Positions 10,852 through 23,035 of a stretch of DNA of 64,000 nucleotides are shown here, in pieces. Position numbers and translations under genes: made by a program. Each line of letters begins with the position of its first letter. Position 1 is the stretch's first letter. Origin of the DNA: Spinacia oleracea (Eukaryota > Streptophyta > Magnoliopsida > Caryophyllales > Amaranthaceae). The DNA is taken from NCBI RefSeq assembly GCF_020520425.1, contig NC_079491.1:9411143-9475142 (forward strand), written 5' to 3'. The notes under the pieces were generated by a model. It was not told the origin of the DNA, ran no database searches, and worked only from the letters and a program-made list of their open reading frames with translations.

Positions 10852-13469
10852 TTTTGTGGGCTTTCAATCTTTACCTTCTGGTTGGCTGGAAGGGGAATCA
10901 ATCAGTCCATTGATGTTGATTGGTATGATACTTTCTTCCATTCTCATTGGGAGAGTATTTGGTGCAGTGTCCTACTGTCATTGGCGGAAAATGGCTAGTC
11001 TCTCGTCAAACCGTTAGTCTCGGACTCTCGGATGCCCGTATTACAACGTTGAATACTACGGAGTATATAAAGTATTTTTCTACGCTCTGTTTACCCGTGT
11101 TGGTAGGTCAGTTTGACCCTTTTTTTTTTAATAACTATCCGAAAATTGTTTATTTTATTTGGATGTGGTGTGTTGTACATAGTCTGTGGCTGATGTTCTA
11201 TATGACACGGGTAGGCCCGCGCGCGAAAAAAAAATTGTAGTGTATTTTTATTTACAGCTCTCTCTAAAATTTGTATTTTTTTTTTGTGAAAACTAAAATT
11301 TGTATACAATTGTATATATTTTGCATATTATATTGCTTAATTCTTCTTCTGGTCCCCCTCATAATAGTGTCCGAGATTTGTCATTGTACATTTGTACATA
11401 GTACTACGTATCTTTTTTAGTAATATTATTCTTAATCCTTTTTGGGTTGTTAGTATTTGTATATATGTTATGATCCACGTAGTATATGCTAACACAATTG
11501 TTGACTAACGAATGAAATAACATGCTCTATTATATGTGAAAATGGACAAATTAAAGATGTAGGAATTAATCGAAATCATTTTCAATAATGGTAACAAAAT
11601 TTCATTTTCTTACAATCACTATGTTGTGAAAATTATCAAATAACATAACACGTGTGAAAAAATAGTATAAATACACACTAATCATATCCAAGTTAAATAT
11701 ATTTAAGTAGAGTTAAAAGGCATAACTACTTAGTTAAGATGGTAAGCTTTCTACTATACTTAGTTAACATGCTTTGTTTTGGAGATTTAATAATAGTATA
11801 GATTAATTGAACATTAAACTAAAGCAATATGGCATATAAATGTGAAAATTATTAGGCGCACACGAGTGCACCGTGCACCCAATGGTATTTTTGTACCCTT
11901 GGATGATCCCCTCACACTTTCTCATCACCCAATAAAGGGAAAATGTGAGAGGGTGCACCGTACACCCGATGCACCTAATATGTTTTATAGTAATGGACTA
12001 ATGGAGTACCCTCTGTATTTAGGATGTTCTCTTTGCGCGGATAAAACTTGAACTTATTGAAACTGAATAATTTGATAGGACCTAATCAAACTTGATTGAC
12101 ATGATAGTCCGATAGGGCATGGTCACACCTAATTGCACGGGAGTGAGAGAGTAAACTTATTGACCTAATAGAACCTGATTGCAACATTTTAAACTTATCT
12201 AAATTTATTAGATCTGAAACTTTTTTATAAAGATGTGATGCACCTGTTGTAATGGAAAAGACCGTCGATTGACTAAAAGTTGATGTTTTGAATTCAATAA
12301 CTAGTGTGTATAAAGCTTTCTTATAAATAAGAAATATGATATGATCTTGGATGAACGTGGATTTAATTGACCAAAAATTTAAACGAGCACGTTTAAGGCG
12401 AGCTAGCTAATCTCAAATATCTTGAAGGGTTAGCGTTGGAGCCGAGCTCAAGCAATCAATTGAAGACATGGCCCACGTGGCACAACACATTAACTATTGT
12501 GTATGCCGGGTTATAAGTTACAGTTTGTTGGATAAAGCACGACCCAACAAGTTGACATACTGTAACAAAATAAGCGAAATTTGGTCTAAGGCTCTAAGCT
12601 CAACACAACTGAGTACTGACACATCGACATGAAGGGTTGGTCATATTTGGGCCATCATTTCAAATTCACAGTATGATATATTTACTATTTATATTGGACC
12701 ATATAACCCCAAATTTACTAGACTTGAATGGACAAATTCCAACCCATACTTGAATCAAAAGTATCCTTATTTTATTATGACTCGAGTTCGAATCGAAAGA
12801 CTTGGTTGCCACCTTTAGAAAAAACTAAAATGCACTACATTGAATCGCAACAATACTATTTTCACTAGAATCCAAACTAACGAAATCTAATCTCAACTAC
12901 TTCAAAATCTGTGAATTATACTAACCAATGGTTTTACGTAATTTCAAATAAAACTTCTAACTTCTAAATGACATGAAATGCATAATTAGTTTTGCATAGT
13001 ATCACCTCTAAGTCATCATATGAACTTTTATCTTCCTACACAATGAAACAATGTTAAGATTTCATTTGCCATCCGCAGGTCGAGGTACACGGCACACCAC
13101 GATCCACGTGAAAAAATTATGTATGAGACAAAAATGACATCACACGATACATAATCATGCATGGTGAATCATTGAGTTATACAGTTATGAATTATGCCTA
13201 AACCAAATTGTAGTTGTTGAAAAGTCAACATTAATTCACTACAACCCTTCATACCCCAACATATCAGTTTCCTTTTTTTTTTTAAAAAAACAACATAGTA
13301 GTAACATTTAGAAATGGCGGCACGAGCCGCACGACACGTTGTTGTTTGCGTTAACACCGGGCATCGCGGGCGACACTCACATTGCACTATTTTTCTCTCA
13401 CGGGCTCATCATGCCCCTGGAGATCGACACTCCCGCCTAAACGGATCTTCCCCAATTGAAAATCACATG
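10852..13469. other. Intergenic region upstream of transporter unit A
   Basis: AT-rich DNA that should include the promoter of unit A near 10852-11100. I see no further exon. A MITE-like repeat lies at 11848-11980. Sequence around 12050-12200 (aacctgattgcaacattttaaacttatc) is related, in inverted orientation, to about 42080-42180, so a dispersed repeat family is present. Confidence 0.5.
11848..11980. repeat. About 130-bp MITE-like element with 30-bp terminal inverted repeats
   Basis: The left end reads ATTAGGCGCACACGAGTGCA. The right end is the imperfect reverse complement, ending GTGCACC…GATGCACCTAAT. Both arms contain the GTGCACCGT core. There is no coding capacity and the family is not identified. 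Confidence 0.55.
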
Positions 13470-15990
13470 TTTGTAAAAAAAATGGAAATCCTAAATTGCA
13501 AATTTGAAATCCCTAATTCAACTAACTTCATCCCTTCCATTCTCTCTTCTTCACCAATTGATTCTGCAATTGTCTGTTCTTTCTCTATCGCGATAAGCCG
13601 ATAACCTCAAATATCATGGTAATATTTCTCAACTTGTCTTTCTAATTGAATTGTACAAAGTTAGGGATTCCATATATAATTCTCTGAACTTCGTGTCCGA
13701 TTTTCGATTTCTTAAATTATGATTGTTAAATCGACTGGAAACAAGAAAATCATAGTGCATAACTTGAGAATTGATGTCTAGACGATCAATTTCAGATGTT
13801 TTTTTGCGCGCCAGTTTGTTTTGAATTATATTGTTTTTTACAGTGTAATTTATGGTTATCAGTGATGTCATCATATGTAACTGCAGGGTTTTTCATTAAT
13901 TTGGTAACATTGAGGGTTTCTAATAAATGTTTGGGTCCATTGATGTACAATTTCTTAGTGTTTTTATTGTGTGGATGTTGAAGCAGCATAGTGTTGTTAG
14001 AATTTTAATGCAAAAATGTGAAGGGTGATTTTGGTTCTATACTGTTCTATTACCAGTTTATGTGGGAAAAATGTTTTCGAATTTTCGGCTAGTTTTTTAT
14101 TCGTTGGTTTGGGAAACCTTGCTAAAATTCCTGGAGCTTTGTCTGAGTTTTAACTTACAGAAAGATGGACAAGAAAGAAGGTGAACCGCTGAATGAAATA
14201 TACTGCATTTAGACGTGCTCTTATACCCAAATTCTTATTATCTTTAGGTTTTACTAAGTTGGCACAAAGTATTGCTTCTAAAACCTTACTCTTAGGGCAC
14301 GTTTGGATTGGGTGTAATTGATTATGGGGGTAATAAAAGTCAAACTACCATAATAAAAGGACAATGAAGGTGAATTGAGGTGGTTGCAAGGAGGGTGGTG
14401 AGGTGGTATTGTGATGAGAAGTTGTGGTAGCAGTGGTGTTGTGAAGAGAAGGGAGGAAGGGAGGAAGTCATTACCCCCCAAATGAGGGTAATAACCACCC
14501 TAGTGGGATGGTGGGTAACTATTCCCCCATGATAAGGGTATTTGTTCCCCCTTTCCTTTTATTTTCTTTTTGCCAACACTAGCTTGTTCCCTTTGCCACC
14601 ACTTCACCCCCTCATCATCACCTTCAATTACCTTTGTTTGACTTTTATTACCCCTTAATTGAATTACCCTCAATCCAAGCATGTCCTTAGTGTTGGTTTT
14701 GCCGGGGATTTGTACAAAGCCTTACTGCTTGTTCATCTGTTTATTTTGGTATCTATTGGAGTTCTTGTTTTTCTAGTAGGAGCTGAAATCATAGAGCTAT
14801 GGTTATGGTGGCATAAGAAAGAAATTTGAAGGCTGAGTTGACTCAGATGAGGGCAGAGGTGATGGAAACATTTTATTTTTGGATGCACAAGTCTGGGTGT
14901 TGAAGAGAGAGAAGGAAGAAGCGGAGAAGATATTGGAAATAGTGGAAGGAAAAGGAGTAACTCTTTATGGAGAGGGAGTTTCTGGAGTCGAAAGAGATGC
15001 TTGCAGTTCAATCTTTGGAAAGTTTAAGGTTGAGACACCAATTTTTGTCTGACTTGTTGTAGGAGAAGATAAATGAGGCTGAATCGTTTAGGACAAAAAT
15101 GGGTTGACAACTTGGAAGAAGAAAACATATTTTTGTATGAAAAATAGATTGATGTTGTTATGACTGCTGAGGTGAAGGAAGATGTATTGAAAACTCAATT
15201 ATCTGAATTGACAATCATCAACGGAGCAAGTTGTTGACATTCACTTGAGATGGATCTTGTAAGTCTTCCAGTGCTACATAAGTAATTCGATTATAGAGGC
15301 GGGAGAGTTACGGCAACAGTTGGATACTTACAACGTTCTTCGAGAAAATCAAGGAGGAGGAGTAGGGGGGTTGTTATTTCTTGTCATTTTTTACTACCTT
15401 AGAATTTCTATTGGCTCTAAAAATTACTCATACATTTGCTTGATGAAGATTTGCATCTGCAGAACTGCTTGCTGGCTAACAAATTCAACTTGGACAAAAT
15501 CTATTGACAATTCAAAGTAGGTTTGAAAATCTATTGACATTTCAGAATAGGCTTGAAGATTAGTGAGCAGCTAGGTGCATCAGTTTAGTGCTACTGCCGA
15601 GGATATCTATTTGGTTTCTTCTGTTAGTAATTTTCACGTTTTTGGTTTAAAAGAACTAGTGATTTCCAATGCAATAATAGTAGTAGGTCCATCAATTTAA
15701 TACTTCGTAGATACTTTTGTTTGCCTTTTTGTTTCCATTTCTATCGAATTTGCAACTAGGATACATACAAGTATAAAGCAGCATTGTGCTATTGGATCGT
15801 GCACTCTTGAAGTTGGCTTCTTATGCGATTTTTGTTTTTTCTTGTGTAGTTCTCAGCTAATTACACATAATGTCTGATTCCTATCTCATGCTTGACTGAA
15901 GTACCATATCGCGGAGGACGAACTGGAAACTCTTGAGGATATCAGGCAGCAGGTGCTAAGCAATTGAGGTTAGCTTTCTATGTTTATGCT
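13470..15990 (+). pseudogene. Decayed coiled-coil protein gene, unrecognised
   Basis: Scattered exon-like pieces on the plus strand look like one degraded gene. A pyrimidine-rich leader ends near 13617 (…AATATCATG|GTAATA). An acceptor before 14161 opens KMDKKEGEPLNEIYC. From about 14890 to 15245, shifting frames read Glu/Lys/Leu-rich heptad-like sequence (FLESKEMLAVQSLESL, VVMTAEVKEDVLKTQLSEL). ELRQQLDTYNVLRENQG follows at about 15303-15353, and YHIAEDELETLEDIRQQ near 15901. Frames are broken several times and a MITE (14295-14686) interrupts it. I do not recognise the parent protein. An alternative is chance open sequence, but the consistent heptads and splice-like borders argue against that. 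Confidence 0.4.
14295..14686. mobile_element. PIF/Harbinger-type (Tourist-like) MITE, copy 1, 392 bp
   Basis: The ends are GGGCACGTTTGGATTG and CAATCCAAGCATGTCC, imperfect inverted repeats flanked on both sides by TTA. The 3-bp TWA-type duplication is the hallmark of the PIF/Harbinger group. There is no transposase. A second full copy is at 48318-48714 and a truncated one at 39126-39346. Confidence 0.8.
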
Positions 15991-16365
15991 ATTTGGAAAT
16001 TTATTATTCCTTCCCCTACTCCTCTTGAAAGCCCTGCTTTAGTAGCGTGCTTTAGTTTTTCCTTTTTCAAGTGATGCATTCATAACAGAGTGCCATTTTT
16101 GATTTGTAATCGTGCTCGCATTTGACACAAATCTAGTCAACTCAAGCAATAAATAAGTGGTTAGTTTGTAGTTATATTTTCGTGGATGCTCTTTTGTAAA
16201 GTTGACATTGCCCCCTTTTTTTTATATTCTTGTGCAATCTTGTACAAACAGTTATGCAAATGTTAAGAAACTTGCATTCTGACATGTGACTCGTACAACA
16301 AACCCCTTTTATTTCCTGGGAATGAGAGGATATATTAATACATAAACTATCAAAGATTTTATGTT
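15991..16365. other. Short gene-free stretch downstream of unit B
   Basis: Nothing recognisable beyond the likely 3' untranslated and polyadenylation region of transporter unit B. Confidence 0.4.
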
Positions 16366-18838
16366 TCAACGAAAACGTAATCTTTTTAGCACAACAGACT
16401 TGTAAAATTCCTTTGTCCTGAAGAACAATGTCAGAGAAATAAGAAATCCCAAAAAGCTAACAGATGCCAGGATAAAGAAGGATACCATGAAACAATGAAC
16501 CCCATAGCAAGAATTGTCCTCCCCTGCATGTTTGTCATAAATATGTCCAATCACCCGTACGGAGAGGATGTAAGTTCCAATGGGACTTGCTATACCGATG
16601 GTATTGAATATGGTACCCATGTGCTTCACACCAAATATCTCTGCAGTAATAGTGGGCATTAGACCCCACTGAGCACCATAACATATCCCAACCAGGGTAG
16701 TTCCAATGTACAAATTCCCCGAGAAACCCAGAGAAATTATGAGATGCCCTGCAATCATAGTTGCTTGAGTGATTGCAACCATCAATGGCCGTGTCCATCC
16801 TTTTTGGCGCAGTAATACATCAGATATGTACCCTGCTCCAAAATGACCTAGGAAATTCCATATTGACCATAGAGAAATCAGAGTATTGATCTTCACTGTA
16901 TCATAACCCAGTGATTGCCCTATCTGGCTGAGATTGTTTATGGTAGCAAGCCCTGAACCCATTCCGCATGACATAGAAACAAACAACAACCAAAAGTTCA
17001 AGCTCTGCATAGCCTTTATGATATCCATGTTTTCTTCGGCTGGTAGAATGTCATTTAAAGTCCTAGATAATTCATTGCTTTCCTCATCCTTCCCATCCAC
17101 AGATTTCTCAGGTTCATTCAAGTAAATACTGTCGAGTAATGGTTCCCTTTCCACAAGCAGTGTGTCCGATTTTTCAGTGCTAATAGCTTCTAGAGCAATT
17201 TTAAGAGGTGAACCAAGCAACATAAAAAGAACTATCAGTGCAACGAGGCGTCCCCATTGAGGGAACTCAATTACATTCTCCAATATTATGGTGATCATAA
17301 GAAATGCAGCCAGTATCAAGGAAATTATAGAGAAGCGATTCAGGTGCTTTTTGTCATTGTATCCGCTTCCTGGGCAGATTTTCACCAAGCACATTAGTGA
17401 GAAAGTGACTGTAGTTGGCAACAAAGCCAGCATTAGGATGAAGTTGCTCTGGTTGCCATTGAAAAATGCTTGATAGATTTGGATTAAGATTGCTCCAGTA
17501 AGTCCAAGAAATCCCTGGCCATATTAATGAAAAATACTACTCAATATTGTTCACTCAACATTGAAAGATAAGAAAAGTCATAAATATGCACAACCAATAA
17601 CAAATTTATATTTATTTAAGAAAATTTCTAGTGTCCTAAAGGGGTATCTCACACGCTTTGCCATGTGATTGAGGTCCCTGTTTTTAGTATTAGTAGATTT
17701 TTGTTTGGATTGTGGTCCTGCCATCCTTGTTGTGTTGTGAACACAATTCTGTCCCAGGAATATTTAGCCTTAAATTTTATTGCGGAAGTTGCTGGTAGCT
17801 TTCATTATATTCAGCCGAGCTTATACTGGCCTTAGGTCATATCTCTGCCGAAATTGCTGGCCACTTTGGCTGGAATCTGGATAAGTATATCCTTTCGCTT
17901 GTTGGGAGTGATCAATCAAAGGAGAGTTTGTATGCCTGTGGGGTACCAATGTACTAAATGATCAAGGTCCTAGACTCCTAAGGTCAGATTGGACCACTAG
18001 TCCACTAGGCTTATATTCAGGTTGGACCACTAGTAATCTACTAAAAGAAGCTGGTGGTGTTGTTTTCAAGAAACTTCCAAATTTTTCTGGCATTCTTTTG
18101 GGTTAATTTCTCTAATAAGATATCTAATGTTAAGCGTTTTTCCCCTAAATTTATGCCTCTCCAGAATTATGTGATTTTTCAGCATAAGCACCGCCTTTTG
18201 TATTTTGAATAAACAGAGTCCAGTAGAAGGTTTTAGAACAATATTCATCATTCTTTGACAGATATTCTTACACCATTGGTATCGGAGTTGTTATTGGTTT
18301 ATTTGGTTATCTATTTAGTCTATTATACGCTTAAGTGCATATAAGCACAAGTGGTGCGTACTAGACACTCACCACATGGGGTATCGACAATTGAATTTGT
18401 TGCCGTGGCGTGTGTTGTGCATGATCATCTTGCAACTTGACACATATACTACACACACTACCTTACACCTTAAATTGATCGACCCTAATTTAAATATATT
18501 TTGGGGTGGTGAGTTACTGAGTTGATATGATGTCTAGGGACTAGGTGGGGATGTTTTTCCTCTCATCTAGTACTGTGGAACCTTAGGATATTTTCTCCTG
18601 TGTTTTGACATTCGTAGTTATGTAGGTGTCTTTTCTTGTCTGTTGCGTAAAAGTTCCAGAAGAGGAAAATTCAAGTAATTGCAAAATCTAATAAAGGCCA
18701 ACCAGTGATCCAGCACAAGATTTCCCCATATGTAAAAGCACATTAAAAGCTTACTTATGATTATAAAAAGAATGAGTTTACCTTCATGATCCCCACAATA
18801 GTCCCACTGTAATCTGCAAAATTCAGTACACCAGTGAC

Positions 18839-20212
18839 TGTTAGGTTATGATTCATATGACAGTTCATAAATCATGCGGAAAAACCATAAAGCCAGGAAA
18901 CATATTATTTACACATAATCATTTAGCATAGTTTAGATGCATACTCTTTGTTGCGTGCCTTCCCTAGCTGCGCCCGAACCGAACAAGAACAAGTCTTTAG
19001 GACTCCAAGTGTCGTCCCTCCGTAGATAGTCCACAGCACGTCCGGATCCGCCTTAAGATTGACCAACTAGAATCGCCCTTAAGGTTCTAATATTTTCGGT
19101 TGGGTAGGCAAGAATATTGGCTGATTTTTCTGCTTAAAAATCTTAGTTTTTTTGAATACTTAAAAACTTGTTGTATAAATAATGACCCCTAGGCCTTTAT
19201 TTATAGAGTTATGGAAAAGGAATCGTAATCCTAGTAGGATACGAATTAATTGAAATTAGAATCCTACATGAATTCTATTTAATTAATTTATCCAATTAGG
19301 AATAGAAATTTAATCATACACTGACTCTTGTAGTTTTAGGAATCACGCATGAGCACAAACTCACACACACACGGCAGCCACAAGGGCTGCCCATGCGCGT
19401 GCGAGCAGCAGCCCACGCAGCGCGGCCCACGCATCCGTGGCCTTGGCGCGCGCTGGGCCTGCCTTGCGGTAGGCCTGGGCGCTGCTTTGGCTGCGCGCGT
19501 GCTTGCTGGGCGATGGCCCGGCTTCGTGCTGGGCCTTCGTCCGGCAGGCCTCGTCCGATGCTAATTCGTACGATACGCTTCCGATTAAATTTCCAGTTCC
19601 GGAATTTATTTCCGATACGAACAATATTTAATATTTCCGATTCCGGAATTAATTTCCGTTTCGAACAAATATTTAATATTTCCGTTTCCGGAATTATTTT
19701 CCGATTCCGGTAATATTTCCGATTCTGACAATATTTCCGTTTCCGGCAATATTTCCGATTCTGGTAATATTTCCATTTCCAATAATATTTTCCGATACGT
19801 ACCATGTTTCCGTTTCCGGCAACATCTACGACTTGGATAATATTCATATTTCCGATACGATCCATATTTCCGTTTCCGGCAATATCATCGTTTCCGGAGT
19901 ATTCATTTCTTGCCTGTGACGATCTTAGCTCCCACTGAAACCAAGATCCGTCGGTTCCGAATATTCATAGATGGAGTATTTAATGCCATTAAATACTTGA
20001 TCCGTTTACGTACTATTTGTGTGACCCTACGGGTTCAGTCAAGAGTAAGCTGTGGATTAATATCATTAATTCCACTTGAACTGAAGCGGCCTCTAGCTAG
20101 GCATTCAGCTCACTTGATCTCACTGAATTATTAACTTGTTAATTAATACTGAACCGCATTTATTAGACTTAACATAGAATGCATACTTGGACCAAGGGCA
20201 TTATTTCCTTCA
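18839..20212 (-). repeat. 3' LTR of the copia-type element
   Basis: 1374 bp, essentially identical to 27728-29101. It holds a GC-rich block (about 19370-19560) and an array of short TTCCG-containing units (about 19580-19900). The open frames seen in it are shared exactly with the other LTR and are not genes. Confidence 0.93.
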
Positions 20213-22542
20213 GTCTCCCACTTGTCCTTAGGGACAAGTGTGCATTTCCTAATTCCTTTGTCACTCGATGCTTGCTCTTGAACATAAGGTAAGAGTTGTC
20301 ATCCTTATTATGTCCAGAGGTGTTCCTCGGTTTCAGAGTTCAACTGATCAAATAAACAGATAATCATAGCCTATGATTCATCCGAGCACGGCCATGCATT
20401 TCACAGTTTCTAGCTCTCCGAGTGGCCTTGTACAACTTTTAAGCATCTCATCCCGATTTATGGGAGGACAATCCCAATCTTGCGATCTTGAGATTAGACT
20501 TCGTTTGATAGGTGATTACCTGAGCGTTGCCTTTATAGCCTCCTTTTACGGTGCGACGGTTGGTCAACGTCAAAGCAACCAGTTCTCAAACAAGTAATCT
20601 CAAATCACTCAGGTATTGAGGATTTAGTGTCTAATAATTTAATGAAATTTACTCATGACAGATTTTCATCTCTTACAGTAAAGTTTCATAGGTCTTGTCC
20701 GATACTAGTCTTCCCAAAGTAAGTATCTATGCAAATGATTATGACATTGCCATGTCCACATAGTTCAAGAAACAGAACTACTAGTCATCTTGCATTCTAA
20801 TCGTCTAACGTTTTCTATGCGTCCAACTTTATAGAAAACTCCGATTAGGGACCATTTTCAATCTTTGACATTCAAGTTCACTTGACAGACATTTCTTAGT
20901 CACAGGACTGGTCCTGACAGTCTATCTTGAATATATCGTCAAATTGAAGGGACTCATCATTTAATACTAAACCAAGATTAAATGGAATATGAAAATATAT
21001 TTCATATATGATAAATGTTCAACCCCAATGTTTTATAACCATGGGCCTCAAACCCATTTTCTAAAACAATTCATGGAATTCAAAGCTATGCTTGATTTCC
21101 AGTGCTACAATGTAAGTGTTGCTTCTCACTTGTTGCATAGGTTTAGTTATCATGCTTTTCCAATCTTAATATCCTTTTCATCGAATGTTCTTCGAGATAG
21201 ATGATAAGATCTTTTCGAGTTTGTTTATTATGTGATCTAGTCTTTCTTACTACATTAGTGGTTCTACGCATTTTGCAATGAAGAACCATTAAGTTAGCAG
21301 ACGTTTTTCTTGCTTCAAGAGTGGTTCCACGCATTTTTCAATGAAGAACCATCAAGCCAGCAGATAGGTGATCTACCCAAGTTCAGTGAAGAACTTTAAA
21401 CAACCCTGTTTTATTGCTTCTTAGGCAATAATTACTTTTACTTCAACTGTATAGGTTGCTAGTGATGCTTTGTTTGGATTTACCTATCCAAGCAGTTCAT
21501 AGATATGTGGAAGATTCTCCAACTATATCTTAGAACATAGAAATTATTATTTTAATTTCCCACGCAACAACTCATGGTCTCCAATCCATGTTGCCATTTT
21601 CAAAACACGATGCTCTATAGCTTGTCTTTATCAATGGTTAACTCCAAAGGGTCTTGCTTGATCCTTTGCCAGTGTTTATGCGTGTAGCATCAATATTTAG
21701 CATATCTTTATTTCCTTGAATCAAGAACTATTCCTATGTACCTTTTCAAGTACCATAAGTATTCTTGATCTCAATCTAGTTGATCTTTACTTAGATCAAT
21801 AGAGATTGGTATATGTTCGTCATGGCTAAAGTCATACGATACGTTTTTGGCGATCCTCATATTATATCATACATGATAAATTCTTTTGGAGAATAATTCC
21901 CAATTGAATTCTATTCATGTAACTTTAGCTTATCTAGTTTCAGTAGATACTGAATTCGGCTAAATTCTTTGACATATAATATAGGTTAAGAATTCATTTA
22001 GACTCTTTGATGTTTAACTTAGTAAATGCTTATACATAGTTCAAACATCCTTTACTTAGATTTATTCACATGGGTCGAATATCTCCAATTGAGACTTTCG
22101 TGTTTGATTTAGTAAATGCCATTACTTAATCTAAAACAATATTATAAGATCTTTGTAAATAGATCTTAATACCCAATATGTACTAAGTTTCGCCATGGTC
22201 CATCATTGATAAATAATTTCAAATCTAAGTCATTAGCATTTGAATGTTATTTCACAATAGAGAGATATGTGTGTAATACACATAGGACCAATTAAGTTTT
22301 AAGTACTCCCACTAAACTTCTTATATATCTATAAGAATCATGTATATTTTATGAAACTAAAATACTTATTAGCTTCACTAAAATACATTTCTAATTCCCA
22401 ATTGCTTGCTTAAATCTGTACTTAGATTTCATAAGCTAGCTATCTTTTTCAAGCATTTATTTGGATCCACAAATCCTATGACATACCATGTACATAGTTT
22501 ATTCCAACATTTGACTGAGGAATACGTTTTGTCATCCAATTG

Positions 22543-22755
22543 CTATATGTACCAATATGCAATCATTGCTTGAATTATAGACTTGAGCATTACGATTATG
22601 CATGAGGTTTCAACACAATTCACACCATGAATTTGCTTGTAACCTTTAGCAACTAATCTAGCTTTGTGTGTGAACACAATTCCATGTTTGATGGTTTTTA
22701 TCCTTAAAACAAACTTGCAACCAATAGGTGTGAACCTATTCTTGCAAATCAACAA
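22543..22755 (-). other. Remnant of copia reverse transcriptase
   Basis: The minus-strand translation contains GCKFVLRIKTIKHG and KARLVAKGYKQIHGV, the conserved start of the copia reverse-transcriptase domain. It fixes the family and agrees with the orientation given by the primer-binding site. It is a fossil fragment. Confidence 0.8.
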
Positions 22756-22925
22756 AATTTCAATTTCGTCATCAAAACATTGAGTATGTTTTATGGCCTC
22801 TAACCATTTAAAACATTTGAGTCTATATATGGCCTTTAACCATTTTAGGGAATCTAGGTTTCGTCATAGCTTTCTTACAAGTCACAAACTCATTAATCTA
22901 CAGGATAATAGTTTGACTGCAAGTT

Positions 22926-23035
22926 GTAGGTTTCTTCACTATTTAATAGAAGAATCTCATAGTTTCATTGACCTGATCTCTATGTTTCTTCACTATCTAA
23001 TAGAAGAATCTCATAGTTTCAGTGACTTGAATTCT
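22926..23035. repeat. Two-copy tandem duplication inside the LTR element
   Basis: A unit of about 60 bp containing GTTTCTTCACTATTTAATAG and AGAATCTCATAGTTTCA occurs twice in succession with few differences. Confidence 0.75.

Noticed and set aside
19314-19865. 183-codon frame on the minus strand, repeated exactly at 28203-28754
   Set aside because: It lies within the two LTRs and is made of TTCCG-type short repeats and a GC-rich block; it is not a gene.
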